Source of the DNA: Candidatus Peregrinibacteria bacterium CG_4_10_14_0_2_um_filter_38_24
Lineage (GTDB): Bacteria > Patescibacteriota > Gracilibacteria > UBA1369 > LOWO2-01-FULL-3
Length of the DNA: 41,990 bases
Reading direction: 5' to 3'
NCBI GenBank assembly: GCA_002792535.1
Contig: PFOM01000021.1
Location: 1 to 41,990 of the forward strand
Shown: positions 24,141-33,642 of the stretch, piece by piece
Layout: each line of letters begins with the position of its first letter
How positions within the stretch are numbered: position 1 is the first letter of the stretch
Notes under the pieces: generated by a model
What the model was told of the DNA's origin: nothing
The model's database searches: none
What the model saw: only the letters and a program-made list of their open reading frames with translations
Made by a program: the position numbers and the translations under genes

Positions 24141-25661
24141 TTAATTTGGTATGCGTTTCTTGGCTGCTATGTTTATACTGTGTTTGTTGTATCTTTTTCG
24201 TATTTCGCTGGATAGTTTTGGGTCGTCTCCAAACTTTTGTAGTAAGTCTGCAAGACCTGTGCTTATTTTATTTTCAGATGCGGATTCGATGTTCACACTA
24301 CTGCTTCCGAAGTATATCCATCGTTTGCCATTGTAAAGAAAATTCTCAACGATATTTCTTGATTTTATTCCTTCTGCATCCATTAATGCTGCGGCATAAA
24401 TTAATCCGTCGAGAATGTCGCATCTTTTTCTGACGTCGAAATCAGAATTATTTGCTACACTTAGTACTGTAGCATTACTTGATGGTACATATTCTCTTAA
24501 TAGCGCTGGTGCTCCTTCGTTGTCCGTTGTTGTGCCATACATTTTAGGAGTCCCTGTCTTTAGTCTTGATAAGTGTCGTGTCGGATTTGCTCTTCTTAGT
24601 AGTTTTTCAAATGATTTTGTGCGATTTACTTCTCCTTCAGCTAAAGCTTTATTTATGCCTCCTTCCGTCGTCTCTTCATTGTCAAATGATTTTACTAGAA
24701 ATCTTCTGTGGATTTGTTTACCTTTTTTGTCTATAAGTGAAACAATATATGCTGTGAATGAAGATCCTATGTAACTGATTTTTTGTTTTGGAATGAATTT
24801 TTCTATTGCAAGGAATACTTCTCCGTCTTCCAATATGCCGTTTGCTCTTATTGTTTCCTCTGACATAAATTTGTCCCCTGTTTCGTGAATTTCTAGCATT
24901 TTATCTACCTTTTTACTCATCCATCCTGCTTCGTATTTGATTGCTTCAACTTTTTTCTCCGGTGTGTCTTCGTTGCTACCGTGGCCGACATTTCCTCTTA
25001 TGTCCCAACCATATCTTCCACGAATTGTTTGCCCTGTTGTGTCCTTATCCGGCATTGTAGGTCCAAGTTGTCTTCTCCATTCATCTACGGCTCCTCCTTG
25101 CTCTGAATAAAGAAGTACCATTGTTGTGGCGCCACTTGTCATATATTTTTCGAAACGAGCCCATGCGGTCGTTTTTCCGTTTGTTTCAGCATCCGGCTTT
25201 GCGCTTAACATATCGTAAATACTCGCATAGAAATATTTGACATCACTCGGGGTCATATGTGTAGGCAACGCAAAAAGAACTCTTAATGGAGGTAAAATTT
25301 CTTCACGTATGATTTTGCTTGCTATTGTGCTGTCACTTGATTCACTTTTTCCTTTATGAACTTGTGGTTTAATTAAAGCGACTGTGATTTTTTCTGCTTC
25401 TATTAATTCTTGTAGTTTTGGATTTTTTAAAAGCTGAGATACGAGTCTGACTCTTTCTTTTTCTCTTTCGTGCAGTTGCACTGCATTACATTCAGGGTCT
25501 GTTGTTAATCCTTCCTCTTTTGCAAAATCGTCAGGCCGTACATCACAAAGTCTTGCATTTATGTTTTCACGGCAATGATACGGAGTTGAGATAACCGGAG
25601 AAAGTGTCAAATCTTCCGGAAAGTCCTTTATGTCTTCTGGTAAAGATTCTTTTGTATACAT
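24141..25661 (-). CDS. Nucleoside diphosphate kinase domain fused to a C-terminal kinase-like domain
   Basis: KITVALIKPQ...YFYASI...FEKYMTSGATTMVLLYSEQGGAVDEWRRQLGPTMPDKDTTGQTIRGRYGWDIRGNVGHGSNED is an NDK signature (aa ~91-240). C-terminal half resembles the 23129 protein. Confidence 0.8.
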   Translation of the reverse strand: MYTKESLPEDIKDFPEDLTLSPVISTPYHCRENINARLCDVRPDDFAKEEGLTTDPECNAVQLHEREKERVRLVSQLLKNPKLQELIEAEKITVALIKPQVHKGKSESSDSTIASKIIREEILPPLRVLFALPTHMTPSDVKYFYASIYDMLSAKPDAETNGKTTAWARFEKYMTSGATTMVLLYSEQGGAVDEWRRQLGPTMPDKDTTGQTIRGRYGWDIRGNVGHGSNEDTPEKKVEAIKYEAGWMSKKVDKMLEIHETGDKFMSEETIRANGILEDGEVFLAIEKFIPKQKISYIGSSFTAYIVSLIDKKGKQIHRRFLVKSFDNEETTEGGINKALAEGEVNRTKSFEKLLRRANPTRHLSRLKTGTPKMYGTTTDNEGAPALLREYVPSSNATVLSVANNSDFDVRKRCDILDGLIYAAALMDAEGIKSRNIVENFLYNGKRWIYFGSSSVNIESASENKISTGLADLLQKFGDDPKLSSEIRKRYNKHSINIAAKKRIPN

Positions 25662-25703
25662 TGCAAAAATGAGTTATGAATATTCTTATTGCAAGTTGTA
25701 ATT

Positions 25704-27098
25704 TTAACCAGAAATATTACTTTTGTCAAGGACTTTTAGTAGTCCATGAATATTGTAGATGTCCCCTGCTCCCATTGTTACGATTATGTCGTATTTGGAG
25801 TGGTTTTTGAGGATGAATTTTGCTGTTTTTTCGAGGCCGCCACCATCTGTGGCTTTTTGTTTTTTGCAGGCTTTGTTTATTTCTTCTGCGAGGATTTTTG
25901 CGGAGATTTTTTTTATATCTTCGGCTTTGTCGCGGACTTTATAAATATCAGGGATAATTACTTCGTCTACTGCGTGAAATGAGTTTGAGAAACCTTTTAA
26001 GAGTTCTATTGTGCGATTGTGTTGATGTGGCTGGAATACACAAAGGATTTTTGAGTGAGGATTGTCTTCGCGAATTGCGGCGAGGGTTAGCGTGATTTCT
26101 GTTGGATGATGGCCGTAATCGTCGATGATTCTTGTTTTGCCTATGAATGGTTTTTCTTCGAGCCTGCGCCAAGTTCCTTTGAATTTTTTTATTGAAGACT
26201 CTATGTCTTTTGAGGAAATTTTTAGCAAATCCCCTAATATTGCCGCCATTGAGGCATTTAGCTTGTTGAAGGCTCCGACAACGTGTGGAGTAATTTTTGT
26301 TGTGGTGTTTTTTCCGTGCAAAATATTATTTTCCCTGTCGAAGAAAAAGTTAGCGATCTTGTTTCTTTCGCTTAAGGCAATCACTTTATTTTGATTTCCC
26401 GACACGTTTTCCGCCTTATTAGTTGCATCAACTGAATTTTTGTCATCACTATTTATTATTACAATCCCGCCTTTTTTTAGTTTTTCTGACATTTGAGTGA
26501 ATGCACTTTTGTAGTCTTTTAAATCTTTGTAATAATCCAAATGATCAGCTTCTATGTTTGTTATTATGAGAATATTTGGATGAATATTCAAGAAAGATCT
26601 TTTGTATTCGCAGGCTTCTATAACCAGATATTTGGACTTCCCCACTCTGAAATTTTGATTACCAAATTCGCGTATTTTTGTGCCGATTACTACTGTCGGA
26701 TCGAGTCCTGCGTTCTTGAGTAAAAGTGCGGTCATGGCTGTAGTTGTGGATTTTCCATGTGCTCCAGCAACAGCAATTGTAAAATATTCTTTTGAAAGTT
26801 CTCCTAATGCTTGTGGATATGTGATAGTTTCGATCCCTAGTTTTTCGGCTTGCAGAAGCTCCGGATTGTCTTTTGGTATTGCCGGAGAATAGACCACTAG
26901 AGTCGTATCTTTTGTGATATTTTTAGCATCATGACCTATCGAAACTTTTATCCCGCTCTTTTTTAATACAGTGGTAATTTCACTCGCCTCCATGTCTGAA
27001 CCGCTCACTGTGAAGCCTTTTTTCTTCATGATATGAGCGATGGCAGAGGTGCCGATTCCGCCAATTCCTATAAAATGTATATCTTTCTTTTTCAGCAT
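25704..27098 (-). CDS. murC: UDP-N-acetylmuramate--L-alanine ligase
   Basis: KDIHFIGIGGIGTSAIAHIMKKKGFTVSGSDM, AVAGAHGKSTTTAMTALLL, TNIEADHLDYY, DDYGHHPTEI. The ATG at 27098 is preferred over the track start at 27173, which would overlap the divergent gene. Confidence 0.96.
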   Translation of the reverse strand: MLKKKDIHFIGIGGIGTSAIAHIMKKKGFTVSGSDMEASEITTVLKKSGIKVSIGHDAKNITKDTTLVVYSPAIPKDNPELLQAEKLGIETITYPQALGELSKEYFTIAVAGAHGKSTTTAMTALLLKNAGLDPTVVIGTKIREFGNQNFRVGKSKYLVIEACEYKRSFLNIHPNILIITNIEADHLDYYKDLKDYKSAFTQMSEKLKKGGIVIINSDDKNSVDATNKAENVSGNQNKVIALSERNKIANFFFDRENNILHGKNTTTKITPHVVGAFNKLNASMAAILGDLLKISSKDIESSIKKFKGTWRRLEEKPFIGKTRIIDDYGHHPTEITLTLAAIREDNPHSKILCVFQPHQHNRTIELLKGFSNSFHAVDEVIIPDIYKVRDKAEDIKKISAKILAEEINKACKKQKATDGGGLEKTAKFILKNHSKYDIIVTMGAGDIYNIHGLLKVLDKSNISG

Positions 27099-27148
27099 TT
27101 GAGTAAATGTTTTACTTATGATAGAGTTTTTTCGCCTAAAAATGCAAT

Positions 27149-27547
27149 ATGTCTTCACGTTTTTCTCATACATCCAGCCTTACAAGAGCTATTATAATTG
27201 TTGAATTTTTGCTTGTCTCTTACTTGATTTATTCTCTTACGAAGAATGTTTACAATAGTTATAAGATAGATAGCTATATTGATACTTTTCGTGCAGAAAA
27301 TGAGCGGATTGCCCAAGAAAATGCGAAAAAAAATGATGATTATCTTTATTTTACATCTGAGGAGTATATCGATAAAATCGCGAAACAAAGCCTTGGATTG
27401 GTTAATCCCGGTGAGGAAGTTATTGTGCTTTCGGAGGATGTTTTGAGTAAGAACGAAGATCTCTTGGAGGGTGGAACTGGTGATTTTGCTAAAGATGCAG
27501 GACTTTCAAATGCACAAAAATGGTGGAAGTTCTTCTTTGGTGGTTGA
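27149..27547 (+). CDS. FtsB/DivIC-family septum formation initiator-like protein
   Basis: Single N-terminal TM, coiled coil (RAENERIAQENAKKNDDY), SEEYIDKIAKQSLGLVNPGEEVIVL. Confidence 0.85.
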   Translation: MSSRFSHTSSLTRAIIIVEFLLVSYLIYSLTKNVYNSYKIDSYIDTFRAENERIAQENAKKNDDYLYFTSEEYIDKIAKQSLGLVNPGEEVIVLSEDVLSKNEDLLEGGTGDFAKDAGLSNAQKWWKFFFGG

Positions 27548-27559
27548 AGCGACTTTCGT

Positions 27560-27588
27560 TTGACTTTAGCGATGAATTGCCGTATTTT
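27560..27588 (+). promoter_or_regulatory. Promoter for tRNA pair
   Basis: TTGACT (27560-27565), 17-bp spacer, TATTTT (27583-27588), 26 nt before the tRNA. Confidence 0.5.
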
Positions 27589-27614
27589 TTCATGGCTAAA
27601 ATGTTCTTTAATGG

Positions 27615-27689
27615 CGCGGGGTAGAGCAGTGGCAGCTCGTCGGGCTCATAACCCGGAGGTCGGAAGTTCGAATCTTCCCCCCGCAACCA
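27615..27689 (+). tRNA. Initiator tRNA-fMet (CAT), CCA encoded
   Basis: Cloverleaf with C1:A72 mismatch (cgcgggg/ccccgca), GGG-CTCATAA-CCC anticodon arm, T-arm GGAAGTTCGAATCTTCC. Confidence 0.95.
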
Positions 27690-27717
27690 AAATTGCTTTT
27701 TCGTTTAATTCAAACCT

Positions 27718-27794
27718 GTCAGGGTAGCTCAGCTGGTTAGAGCGTCGGATTCATAACCCGGAGGTCGGGAGTTCAAGTCTCCCCCTTGACACCA
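27718..27794 (+). tRNA. tRNA with CAT anticodon (elongator Met, or Ile2 if lysidine-modified), CCA encoded
   Basis: Acceptor gtcaggg/ccttgac, loop TTCATAA, T-arm GGGAGTTCAAGTCTCCC. A:C mismatch at 31:39. Confidence 0.9.
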
Positions 27795-27797
27795 ATA

Positions 27798-27829
27798 GAA
27801 AACCTTTTAGAAAGGTTTTCTTCCTTTCT
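27798..27829 (+). terminator. Candidate intrinsic terminator after tRNA pair
   Basis: gaaaaccttt-tag-aaaggttttc 10-bp stem followed by T/C-rich ttcctttct. Confidence 0.6.
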
Positions 27830-27884
27830 AAAACATTCGAGACCCAACGCAAAAAACTAAAGATTTAATCTTATTCTAATTTGA

Positions 27885-30563
27885 TTAAGGCTTTTCAGGT
27901 GGCATTGGAATGTTTGGCGGAGTTGAGCTTTGTGACGGCGGTCCTGCCAATATTTGTGCCATTGCGTTGCCTTCAGGAGGTGCTGAGAGGTTTGGTTGGC
28001 CCGGTATTTTGCTTACGTCGACGGGGTCTGAATTAAGGTCGATTCCTATTCTTGTCTCAATTTCTTCTTCTACGAATTGTCTCTTTCTTCCGTGTTTTAA
28101 TCTCGCAAATTCCCAAATTACCTTTCCTAACTTTGGATTTTTGTCTGTAGTATCCCAAATTGTTGAGACTGAGAATGGGCGCGAAGTTGTATTATTTATA
28201 TTTAATTTGCAGTACATTTTATAATTCGAAATTCCGATAACGTCTTGTTCGGTGAGTGACGGTGCGTATTCTTTTGCCAAATATTCTCCGTCTTCCGCAC
28301 CGACTTTGAAAGAACAAAGTGTACCGACGTTACCAAAGACCGCGTCTCTGATTTGTGTTGATGTTGTGCCGAATTTGCTTGTTACAAGCTGGTTTATATA
28401 CTGATGGGCCATTATCAAATCCAAGTGATATTTTCTGGCTTCGGAAAGGATAGAACAGAAGCTATCTGTCGCGAAGTTCTGGAACTCATCCACGTACAGG
28501 AAGAAATCTTTACGTTTTTCTTCGGGTATGTCTGTTCTACTCATGGCGGCCATTTGTATTCTGGCGACGATAACCAGTCCGAGAAGCTGAGTATTTAAAT
28601 CTCCGATTTTACCTTTTGAAAGCTTTACGAAAAGTATCTTTCCGCTGTCCATTATTTCTCTAAAATTGAATGAAGAATTTTTTTGTCCGATTGTGTTTCT
28701 CATAATCGAATTTGTGATGAACGGACCGAATTTTGCGCTAAAATACGGGATCATTTCTTGTCTTTCTCTGTCTCCTGTTGCGGCGTATTCATGCTCCCAG
28801 AAAGCTTTTACTACTGGGTTTTTGACTTTTGCAACTTTGTATTTTAAGAAGGCGTCATCTGTAAATATTCTTGGAATATCGATAAGGGTGGCTCCTTCTT
28901 CTTGGTCTTCCATCAGCGTTAAACATGCATTTCTAAAATAATGCTGAATACGTGGACCGAAGATTTCGTCACCGAAAAGTTTGATAAAAATTTCCGTTGC
29001 CTGAGATGACGCAAGATCCATATCTGCGGAAGTTTTTGCTTCCAAAATATTTAGACCCATCGGTCTTTCCGTATCACCTGGATCGAAAATTATCACGTCT
29101 TTTGCTCTTTCTTTTGGGACATAATCCATTAAGTCATCGATCAAGTCGCCGTGCGGATCAATCACGCAAATACCTTCTCCATTTTTGATATCTTGTCTTG
29201 CCATGTATGATAAAAGCGCAGACTTACCCGATCCGGATTTTCCTATTATATAATGATGACGCGATCTGTCGAGTTTCTGGAATCTTATTTCTTTTTTGCT
29301 TCCTCGGTATACGTTATGTCCAATGAGTATTCCTTCCGTAGGCATATCTACCGGAGCCGGTAAAACCTTGTAATCAAGCCATCTGATTGCCGGTGTATAG
29401 TTGTATCTTGAATTAGGAAAATGAAAAATAGATGACAGTTCATCTTCTGCGAGTAGGTTCAGATCTTCTCCAAAAAATAGAAATTTTGTGTAAAGAAGTC
29501 TGTGTCTAAAATTAAATAGAAATAATTTGTCATTTATAAAATCTATGAAAAATAATCTTTGTGTGTTGAACCAGTTTGAGCTTGGATCTTTGAACATGCT
29601 TAAACTTACGACGATATTGTTGCTGATTTCTTCCGCTCTTGATTCTGTTTTTGCCGTGGAAAGAAGTCTTATTACTGCATCGTAGCCGGATTGTCCGGAC
29701 TTTTCACCGATTCTTTTTGCAGTTTCTTCTTTACTCTGTAGCATACGAACATATCCACCACCTGTGTCCTTTGTTTCTTCTTTGTCCATTTTTTCATATC
29801 CCATAAATATTCCTCTAAATACATTTAAAATCGGGCCAAAAATAGGGATGTTCCATCCTTCGTTCGCTTTTCCTTTAAAATATTTTTCACCAAAATCTTC
29901 CGCTTTTTTGCTCCAATTGTCATCGCTAGGTCTTACAACCAGTTGAATTACTGCAGTTTCGTCTTCTGTAAGTTTTGAGAAAATATTCGTCATGTCGTTT
30001 AACGGATCGTTTTCCAAAACTTTGAATGTTTTGATAGGGAACCAATATTTTTGTTCTTGATAGGCGTAATATCCTTTCATATTATTATTTGGAAGGATTT
30101 CTTCGTATCTTTGCGTGATTTCAACTTCAGCATCCGGATAGTACGCTGTGATTTGTTTTTCGAGGATGTCCTGATAGTATCTAGGCGTTGTGACGTAGAA
30201 ATTTACAACTTTTTGTTTTGCCACGAGCTCAAAAGAAAAAACGTTATTTCTAAACATCTTTGTTCTTACTATGTTTCCAAAATTTAGTCCTTTGGTTTCG
30301 TATAGATTTCTGAAAAACTGTGACATTATCGCGACTTTCTCTTTAAAATCTTTTTCTGTGGCTTTTTCTTTGTCTTTTGGTGAATCTTCCCTTGGAAGCG
30401 TGATTTTCATGTAAACAAGATTTTTCGAATCCAAATATCTATATGTAAATCGTAGTAGCCAAAGGAATAATTTTACTCCTAAATAAAGCCCCATTGCCCA
30501 CAAAATTATTCCAAGCGGGTGAGCTTTTATGAATTCCCAGAGGTTTGAGGCGAAACTTTGCAT
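27885..30563 (-). CDS. VirD4/TraD/TraG-like type IV secretion coupling/conjugation ATPase
   Basis: Walker A HHYIIGKSGSGKSALLSYMARQD, Walker B KDFFLYVDEFQNFATDSFCSILSEARKYHLDLIMAHQY, N-terminal TM. Confidence 0.88.
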   Translation of the reverse strand: MQSFASNLWEFIKAHPLGIILWAMGLYLGVKLFLWLLRFTYRYLDSKNLVYMKITLPREDSPKDKEKATEKDFKEKVAIMSQFFRNLYETKGLNFGNIVRTKMFRNNVFSFELVAKQKVVNFYVTTPRYYQDILEKQITAYYPDAEVEITQRYEEILPNNNMKGYYAYQEQKYWFPIKTFKVLENDPLNDMTNIFSKLTEDETAVIQLVVRPSDDNWSKKAEDFGEKYFKGKANEGWNIPIFGPILNVFRGIFMGYEKMDKEETKDTGGGYVRMLQSKEETAKRIGEKSGQSGYDAVIRLLSTAKTESRAEEISNNIVVSLSMFKDPSSNWFNTQRLFFIDFINDKLFLFNFRHRLLYTKFLFFGEDLNLLAEDELSSIFHFPNSRYNYTPAIRWLDYKVLPAPVDMPTEGILIGHNVYRGSKKEIRFQKLDRSRHHYIIGKSGSGKSALLSYMARQDIKNGEGICVIDPHGDLIDDLMDYVPKERAKDVIIFDPGDTERPMGLNILEAKTSADMDLASSQATEIFIKLFGDEIFGPRIQHYFRNACLTLMEDQEEGATLIDIPRIFTDDAFLKYKVAKVKNPVVKAFWEHEYAATGDRERQEMIPYFSAKFGPFITNSIMRNTIGQKNSSFNFREIMDSGKILFVKLSKGKIGDLNTQLLGLVIVARIQMAAMSRTDIPEEKRKDFFLYVDEFQNFATDSFCSILSEARKYHLDLIMAHQYINQLVTSKFGTTSTQIRDAVFGNVGTLCSFKVGAEDGEYLAKEYAPSLTEQDVIGISNYKMYCKLNINNTTSRPFSVSTIWDTTDKNPKLGKVIWEFARLKHGRKRQFVEEEIETRIGIDLNSDPVDVSKIPGQPNLSAPPEGNAMAQILAGPPSQSSTPPNIPMPPEKP

Positions 30564-30647
30564 ACTTTTGTATTTGTTTTTATCTGAGTATTATAGCAGA
30601 AAAAGGGCTTTGGTACAAGGGGGAAGCTCGGGGGGATGAGCTTAAAT

Positions 30648-31499
30648 TTAATTTTGATTTTCTCTTCTCTTTCGTATTAGCAAATTCCATTCTTCTTCTG
30701 TTTTTTCTCCTTCTGTTTTTTCTATTTCATATTTCCATGCTTCCAGATCGCTTTTTTCTTCGAATTCTCTTTCTTCTTTTTCCCTTCTTGTTCTATATTT
30801 CAATCCTTCTTTGCGAACAGCTTCCTTTATTTTTTTAGGGCCACCTTTCAGTTGTTTGAGATACTGTTTGAATTCTGGCGTAAGTGGAAACGTGTCCGAT
30901 TCAAATATGATTTCCTCCTCTCCCCATTCGGGTGTATTGATCTCTATTCCCATTTTTCTGAGATAATTTTTAAAATTTTCCTCTTTTTCTTCTTTCAGCT
31001 TGAGAATGTTTTTAAGTTTTTTGAGAATCGCTTGCTTCATTTCTTCAGGATTTTGCATTGTTTTTAGATAGTTTTCGTAGGCTTGATCCCACAAAATATC
31101 GTGCATTTTTCCGTCTAATTTAATTATGAATTTTTTCTTGCCGTCTATTCTTCTAATCTTTATTCCTGTTGTTTCTTCAAAATACTCTTCGAATTCTTGA
31201 CTGTTCATTTCTTTCGGGTTTGTCTTTTTTTCTATTTCTATTTCTTCGCTTGGTTCTTCCTTTTTCTCTGCTCTTTTATCTCCACACGTCGCAAAAAATA
31301 ATGTTCCGGTAGTTGCCGTTGCAATAGTGGCCACTGCCAATATAATCCTCCTAATATTAAAAGTGGTTTGATCTCGTTTGAACATTTCCAGTCTATCGAC
31401 AGGATTACTTGATATTGGATCTGTGCCAGGTAATCGTTCCAACATAATTGATTTTAACGATGATGATGTACTTGTAACACCTTGGCCGTAAAAAGTCAA
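30648..31499 (-). CDS. Hypothetical Glu/Lys-rich protein with N-terminal membrane segment
   Basis: IILAVATIATATTGTLFFATCGDK hydrophobic segment then charged helical region; no family recognised. Confidence 0.6.
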   Translation of the reverse strand: MTFYGQGVTSTSSSLKSIMLERLPGTDPISSNPVDRLEMFKRDQTTFNIRRIILAVATIATATTGTLFFATCGDKRAEKKEEPSEEIEIEKKTNPKEMNSQEFEEYFEETTGIKIRRIDGKKKFIIKLDGKMHDILWDQAYENYLKTMQNPEEMKQAILKKLKNILKLKEEKEENFKNYLRKMGIEINTPEWGEEEIIFESDTFPLTPEFKQYLKQLKGGPKKIKEAVRKEGLKYRTRREKEEREFEEKSDLEAWKYEIEKTEGEKTEEEWNLLIRKRRENQN

Positions 31500-31561
31500 T
31501 CTAAACTTGACGTATTTAAAAATGTAATTCTGATTCTAATTCATCATCTTTATCGTCAGCG

Positions 31562-31618
31562 TTGTCTTTTATTTTGGAATTAGTACAAAATACGCATTAA
31601 TTCTAAAATAAAAGACAA
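31562..31618. repeat. Imperfect inverted repeat (20/21), possible glyQS 3' hairpin
   Basis: ttgtcttttattttggaatta (31562-31582) versus taattctaaaataaaagacaa (31598-31618). Confidence 0.85.
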
Positions 31619-31744
31619 TTTGTGGAAAAGTTGACATTATTTGTGCTAATTTTACGGCTTCCTATATGTTTTTCTTTTCTGATTCTTCTGGTGAAAATTT
31701 CTGGAATGCTTTTTTAAATTCTGGATTATCCATAAATGATTTTG

Positions 31745-33124
31745 TTAGGCAATTTTATTTAATATGATCCCCTCCAAGTCCTCTATTTTGACTCTCTCTT
31801 GCTTCATGGAGTCGCGTTCGCGGATTGTTACGGTTTGGTCGGCGATCGTGTCGTAATCGACTGTGACGCAGAATGGTGTACCAATTTCATCCTGTCTTCT
31901 GTAACGTTTTCCGATTGCGCCGGAATCATCATATTCGATGTCAAATTTCTTTTTTAGTGTGTCGAATATTTCTTTTGCGATTCCTGTTAATTCGTCTTTC
32001 TTCATCAATGGGAAAATTGCGGCTTTTACAGGTGCGATTTTTGGGTCAAATCTCATTACTGTGCGTTTTTCACCATCAACTTCGTCTTCGTCGTATGCGT
32101 CGATCAATGTGATCAATAAAGTTCTATCTGCTCCAAATGAAGGCTCGATCACGTGTGGAATGTATTTTTCATTTGTGAAAGGATCCAAATATGATAGGTC
32201 TTTTCCTGAAAATTTTGAATGTTGAGTCAAATCATAATCGCCTCTATAAGCCAATCCCATCAATTCTCCCCATCCGAATGGAAATTTATATTCGATATCA
32301 AAAGTCATTGAAGAATAATGCGAAAGTTCGTCTTTTTCGTGTTCTCTAAATCTCAAATTTTCTTTATTTACGCCTAAAGCCAAGTACCATTCCCAACAAG
32401 ATTTTTTCCATTCATCAAAAATTTTCTTTATTTCTGCTTTTTCTTTTGGTGAAACAAAATACTCGATTTCCATTTGTTCAAATTCACGCGTGCGGTATGT
32501 GAAATTTCCAGGAGTTATTTCATTTCTAAATGATTTTCCGATTTGTGCGATTCCAAAAGGAACTTTTGCGCGGCATGTTTGGATTACATTTTTGAAATTT
32601 GTAAAAATTCCTTGTGCCGTTTCAGGTCTTAAATAAATCGCAGTTGATGTTTCCTCGACAACTCCTTGGTGAGTTCTGAACATTAAATTAAACGACCTTG
32701 GTTCGGTGAAATCCATCTTTCCGCATTTTGGACATTTTAATTTATTCTCTTTTATTATTTCTCCGATTTGTTTAAGAGTTTTTCCTGCGGCGGCTTCTAT
32801 TCCAAGACTTTCTTCAATAAGTTTGTCTCCACGAATTCTTTCCTTACAATTTTTACAATCCATCAACGGATCTGAAAATGAAGTAACGTGTCCTGATGCT
32901 TCCCAAACTTTTGGATTCATCAAAATCGCAGAATCAAGTCCAATCACGTCGTCTCTTTCTCTTACAAAAGTATTCCACCAAAAAGCTTTAATGTTTTGTT
33001 TCAGTTGTGCGCCATATGGGCCGTAATCCCAAGTATTTGCGAGTCCTCCATATATGTCTGAGCCCGGAAAAACGAATCCCCTTCTCTTACACAGTGATAC
33101 TATATCATCTAATTTTTTATCCAT
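31745..33124 (-). CDS. glyQS: Glycyl-tRNA synthetase (alpha2 type)
   Basis: CKRRGFVFPGSDIYGGLANTWDYGPYGAQLKQNIK, YLRPETAQGIFTNFKNV, RNEITPGNFTYRTREFEQMEIEYF, HVIEPSFGADRTLL. Confidence 0.96.
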   Translation of the reverse strand: MDKKLDDIVSLCKRRGFVFPGSDIYGGLANTWDYGPYGAQLKQNIKAFWWNTFVRERDDVIGLDSAILMNPKVWEASGHVTSFSDPLMDCKNCKERIRGDKLIEESLGIEAAAGKTLKQIGEIIKENKLKCPKCGKMDFTEPRSFNLMFRTHQGVVEETSTAIYLRPETAQGIFTNFKNVIQTCRAKVPFGIAQIGKSFRNEITPGNFTYRTREFEQMEIEYFVSPKEKAEIKKIFDEWKKSCWEWYLALGVNKENLRFREHEKDELSHYSSMTFDIEYKFPFGWGELMGLAYRGDYDLTQHSKFSGKDLSYLDPFTNEKYIPHVIEPSFGADRTLLITLIDAYDEDEVDGEKRTVMRFDPKIAPVKAAIFPLMKKDELTGIAKEIFDTLKKKFDIEYDDSGAIGKRYRRQDEIGTPFCVTVDYDTIADQTVTIRERDSMKQERVKIEDLEGIILNKIA

Positions 33125-33291
33125 TATTTTGTTATTAAAGTTCTCATATAGTTTACAAAGCTGTTGTCAAATTTACAACAACACTTTTTTATTCGAAAAA
33201 TGGCTCATTTTAGGCGTTTTTATTTTTCTCGACTTGAAAAAGTTTTAATAAAAATTTTACGTGAGATAGTTTAATCACTTCTTAACCCACT

Positions 33292-33603
33292 TTGTGTATG
33301 GATATATTAGATTTTAAAAGTTTCACTTTAGATCTTGTTTCTAGAAAACTTTTTGTTTCCGGAAAATATATTTATTTGAGAAATAAAGAATTTTCTTTGT
33401 TGGAATATTTTATAAAAAATATTGGTAAAGTTTTGAGTCGAACAAGAATTCTTGAAGAAGTTTGGGACCGAAATATTCTTTGTCCTACAAATACTGTCGA
33501 TGTTCACGTGAGTTCTTTAAGGAAAAAAATAAAATCATGTAAAAACGTAGATTTCATCAGGACTGTGCCATGCGTGGGCTATGTGTTTGAAAAAAATTAT
33601 TAA
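33292..33603 (+). CDS. Stand-alone OmpR/PhoB-type winged-helix DNA-binding protein (no receiver domain)
   Basis: LRNKEFSLLEYFIKNIGKVLSRTRILEEVWDRN...TNTVDVHVSSLRKKI...FIRTVPCVGYVFE. Confidence 0.9.
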   Translation: MCMDILDFKSFTLDLVSRKLFVSGKYIYLRNKEFSLLEYFIKNIGKVLSRTRILEEVWDRNILCPTNTVDVHVSSLRKKIKSCKNVDFIRTVPCVGYVFEKNY

Positions 33604-33642
33604 TCAACAACCTATTTTGGCAAATGTTACAACACCTTTTCT

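Noticed and set aside
24134-24433. 99-aa hydrophobic plus-strand ORF
   Set aside because: Antisense to the NDK-fusion gene, Cys/Phe-rich translation typical of noncoding frames, no supporting promoter or start context.
27885-30563. VirD4/TraD-like ATPase as evidence of an integrated conjugative element
   Set aside because: No relaxase, integrase, att-like repeats or VirB operon nearby. A lone pilin-like gene at the far window edge is not enough. Such ATPases also occur as isolated chromosomal genes.
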